A stretch of DNA of 64,000 nt from Eulemur rufifrons (lineage: Eukaryota; Chordata; Mammalia; Primates; Lemuridae), in contig NC_090999.1 in assembly GCF_041146395.1 (NCBI RefSeq), positions 70,995,001 through 71,059,000 on the forward strand. Direction: 5' to 3'. Made by a program: the position numbers and the translations under genes. Below are positions 60,545 through 64,000 of the stretch, piece after piece; the stretch's first letter is position 1; the number at the start of each line of letters is the position of its first letter. Below the pieces are notes generated by a model, which was given only the letters and a program-made list of their open reading frames with translations, was not told where the DNA came from and did no database searches.

Positions 60545-61914
60545 GTAAGTTTTGAAATGTTGGAACTAAGCACAACTTCCAATACTATACTATATTGTTT
60601 AAAATAGATGCATTAATTATTATCCACATAATAAAATGAAGAATTACCCACACCCTCTGCCCACTAGAGAACAACTGCTTTCATTTCTTTTAATTTGGAG
60701 CTATTGAAAGAATAACTTATTTCTGTTATGTACCTGTGCATCCTACTGTGTTTTCTCTTATGCTGACTTTACAGAGCTCTTTTGTTTCCCAGTGTGTTGT
60801 CTTATCTACCTGCTCCTGCTCCTGCTAGGAGTGCTGCTCATTCCAATCAACACCATCGGAAAGTGTAGGAAGGAACTGGTAGTTTATCTGTGTTACTATG
60901 AGCAAGCCACTGGGACAGTCTACAGGTTCTGCAGTACCAGGGAGGTTCTCAAACACTCGGGCTCATGTTGATGCCTTATCTACTAATCCACACCTCCACC
61001 TCATGAACTCATCCATTGTGCACTGCACTAATGCACAGACCCCACAATCTCTTTAGACACTGCTAAATACTCATACTTATCTCTGTAGACACCTATTGCT
61101 CTGCCCGTGATTACTATGCACTTCATTTAAATGTCCCTTTTCTTATGATAGAATCATTAACATGAGGAAGGGGCCCTGTTCCCAAGGCAACTGAGACTGG
61201 TGCTTGTTACTTCTGCTGCATTTAGTCAAACTCCAGCTACATTCTGGGTTCAAATTCTTGTGTTCACGAGAGTATAAATATTATGTAGATTTGTTTGCTT
61301 TTGTAACTACACCATACTGACCTATATATATTCCCCTAAATTCTCTGATTTAACATTATATTTGGCTTATTAACCTGATACATTTTCCTCTCCAAATCCG
61401 TTAGATTCTCTCTAGCAACTAAGTCTGGAAGTAGATGTCCATCTCTGCCTATGAAATACCTGCTGGGAAATTTGCTGAGAGAGCGCCCATGTGGTGGGAG
61501 GGTCCATAGATTCTCAGCATTCAGAACTAGGACAGTAAATGCAGTCTCCCTCTGGAAAAGGATGTTGAAAACAATAATTTTATGCAATTGAAAAAGTACT
61601 GTAGTCAGATATATTATCAATTAAACAAGCTCCTGTGGACCCACATATGAACCTAACTTTCAGGTAAAATATGTTTATATTTTTATTTATATACTTTCAG
61701 TTTAGACAAATAGCTTTCCATTTTTGAAACAGAACCTAATCTTAAATTTTGAACTCTTTATAGTGCTGAGACAAGGTTTTGTTGAGCACAAAGAAATAAA
61801 TAATGTGTGTGTTTGAGGACAAAGATAGAAATTACCTGCTCTAAAATGTACCATTTTGATATCAGTAAAAAAGGCAGATTCTAAGACTGCTGACTTCCAA
61901 AGTATTGACAAGAC

Positions 61915-62080
61915 TGTATTTTCAGAAAGCCTTCCCTGACCACCACAACTAAAGTAGCTCATCATACCCACACACACTTCCTAAACCCTAATCTTTTTAC
62001 CTCTACAAGACCCTAGACTTCACTTTTCAACCTAATTCCTCTTAGTTTTGTAAGTACTCCTAACAGATAACCACATTAAT
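61915..62080 (+). repeat. L2 fragment
   Basis: AGAAAGCCTTCCCTGACCAC then a diverged L2 3' region. Confidence 0.6.
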
Positions 62081-62950
62081 ACCCTAGAGAAAGTGAATGA
62101 TACATATACACTAGTTTTTTTAATATGGTGCTGTAATAATTTAAATTAATTTCTTATTTATGAGGAGTTAATTTTGTTTTATAATTTACATTTACTCTAG
62201 GGGTAATAAAAAGTGCTGACGTTTTGATATATAAACATATAGTTATTCTCTACTGCAAGAGACAGATGAGAAACTTTATGTAATAATTTTTTATTTTCTC
62301 TTATTTGAGTATATTTTTTCTAAAAGAAGGCATATATGAGATAGAAAGATTACTAGTGGTATAATTCATGTAATTATTGTAATATAATAAAAATGTAAAC
62401 AAAACACTTCACCTATGGAATTTATTCATTACATTAGTTAGTAACTTGGGAAAATATCAAATCTCAGTAAAACAATGAGATAGTATTTTATATTTATTAA
62501 GCTGGGGATAGGTGGAGATTGAATTATAAGACTCTAGACTGCCAAGGTTTGGGTGAATCTGGTACAGATTAGGAGTTTATATAAATTAGTACAATGTTTT
62601 GAAACCAATTCTGCCATTTCATATACATTTAATACATAGTATTAAAATCTTGCTCTGGGCTTTTATCCTAAAGAAAGAGATTTTTTTCTAAAAATGAGCT
62701 ACAAACCTACATTTATTTATGAACCATTAATTATTATTATGAAAACCTGGGGAGTTAACACATATCCCTTAATAGGATACTGGTTAAAAAATTGGTATAA
62801 CAACAAAACAAGCAAATAATAAAATTTAATACAGACTACATAAAAATATATGTACACTTTTATGTTTACCAGGATTATAAGGAACAAAGAAAAAAAGGAA
62901 ATAGCCAATGAACAAGAAAGATTTTTTTCTTTAAAATATTATAACATTGT

Positions 62951-63322
<372 letters not shown>

Positions 63323-63884
63323 AATTCCACAAGTAGAAGCACCATCTTAACTTCTTTGAAAGTACCTGCCAGTTAGTATACTACATTCCCACTCATATTC
63401 TCATGATGAAGAAAGAGTTAACATGAATCTCTCCGTACCTGATTAAGTATTACAGTAGTGACTTACACATGAAACAGGTTCTGTGTTGTGATCTCATACT
63501 TAACTCCAGATGTACCCAGAAGTGGAAAATAATTATATAATGATCATATCTTCTAATTATTAAAAATGCATTAAATATGTGTATGTTGTATAGGTATATA
63601 TTATATACATGCACACAAATACACACATACGTATATAATCATATCACTGCTCTTGGTACCAATATCAGTGAAGATTTGAATTTCATGGCTTTAAAACAAT
63701 TGATGGCATTTTTAAGTACATAAATTGTAAACCAGAGGCAAAGTAACAACACTACAGGAAATTACTGTATTCTACTGAAAAGTGAGGAAATGTTTGGCTT
63801 AAGGGTATGTGCATTTTTCCACACTAGGAAAGTTTGAGAAAATTGAGAAGCCTAGAACTTTTCTTTAATAAAGCACAGACAGTA

Positions 63885-64000
63885 GGCTGGCGTGGTGGCT
63901 CACTTGTAATCCTAGCACTCTGGGAAGATTGCTTGAGTTTAAGAGTTCAAGACCAGCCTGAGCAGGAGCGAGACCATGTCTCTACCAAAAAAAAAAAAAA
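63885..64000 (+). mobile_element. Alu SINE, sense, cut by window edge
   Basis: GGCTGGCGTGGTGGCTCACT, CAAGACCAGCCTGAGCAGGA, GCGAGACCATGTCTCTACC, then 14 A to the last base. The left arm has a short internal deletion relative to the copy at 62965-63308. The A run may be the inter-arm linker or the tail; the window ends there. Confidence 0.9.

Overview
The window is nuclear DNA of a primate, most likely a lemur. Two antisense Alu elements (about 8209-8574 and 62965-63308) carry the AT-rich linker between Alu arms that I associate with strepsirrhine (lemur-type) Alus. The rest is a typical mammalian landscape of old MIR, L2, L1, MaLR-like LTR and DNA-transposon fossils. There is no bacterial, plasmid, phage or CRISPR content.

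The only gene I can support is the 5' part of PAM (peptidylglycine alpha-amidating monooxygenase), on the + strand. PAM is the secretory-granule enzyme that converts glycine-extended peptides into C-terminally amidated neuropeptides and hormones. A CpG-rich promoter/first-exon region lies at about 5650-6112. Six coding exons follow: 6021-6112, 7065-7185, 37871-37928, 49104-49191, 58976-59061 and 60461-60544. All have GT/AG junctions and join in one open frame of 176 codons plus one base. They encode the signal peptide, the short propeptide with its Lys-Arg site, and the first half of the PHM copper-monooxygenase domain. All three histidines of the first copper site (H103, H104, H168) are present. 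The gene runs off the right edge inside intron 6. The second copper site, the PAL lyase domain, the membrane span and the tail lie outside the window.

Layout: 1-5648 is the 5' flank, with old repeats in its left 3.4 kb and a purine-rich block just before the CpG region. Intron 1 is 0.95 kb. Intron 2 is 30.7 kb and holds most of the notable repeats: a lemur Alu, a fragment of ferritin light chain (FTL) 5' UTR with an intact iron-responsive element, a full-length Tigger-type DNA transposon, an L1 remnant, an AluJ-like copy, an antisense 3'-UTR retrocopy, a 1-kb L2 and two copies of an LTR-like element. Intron 3 (11.2 kb), intron 4 (9.8 kb), intron 5 (1.4 kb) and the start of intron 6 hold mostly scattered MIR/L2 and simple repeats, ending with a young lemur Alu and a second Alu cut by the window edge.

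I see no wholly new coding system. The observations most worth following are the FTL-derived iron-responsive element in sense orientation in PAM intron 2, the near-identical pair of MIR copies at the left edge (one fused to a Tigger end), the LINE-mobilised 3'-UTR fragment, and three upstream ATGs in the probable PAM leader. Repeat family names are from memory of consensus sequences and are approximate where stated.
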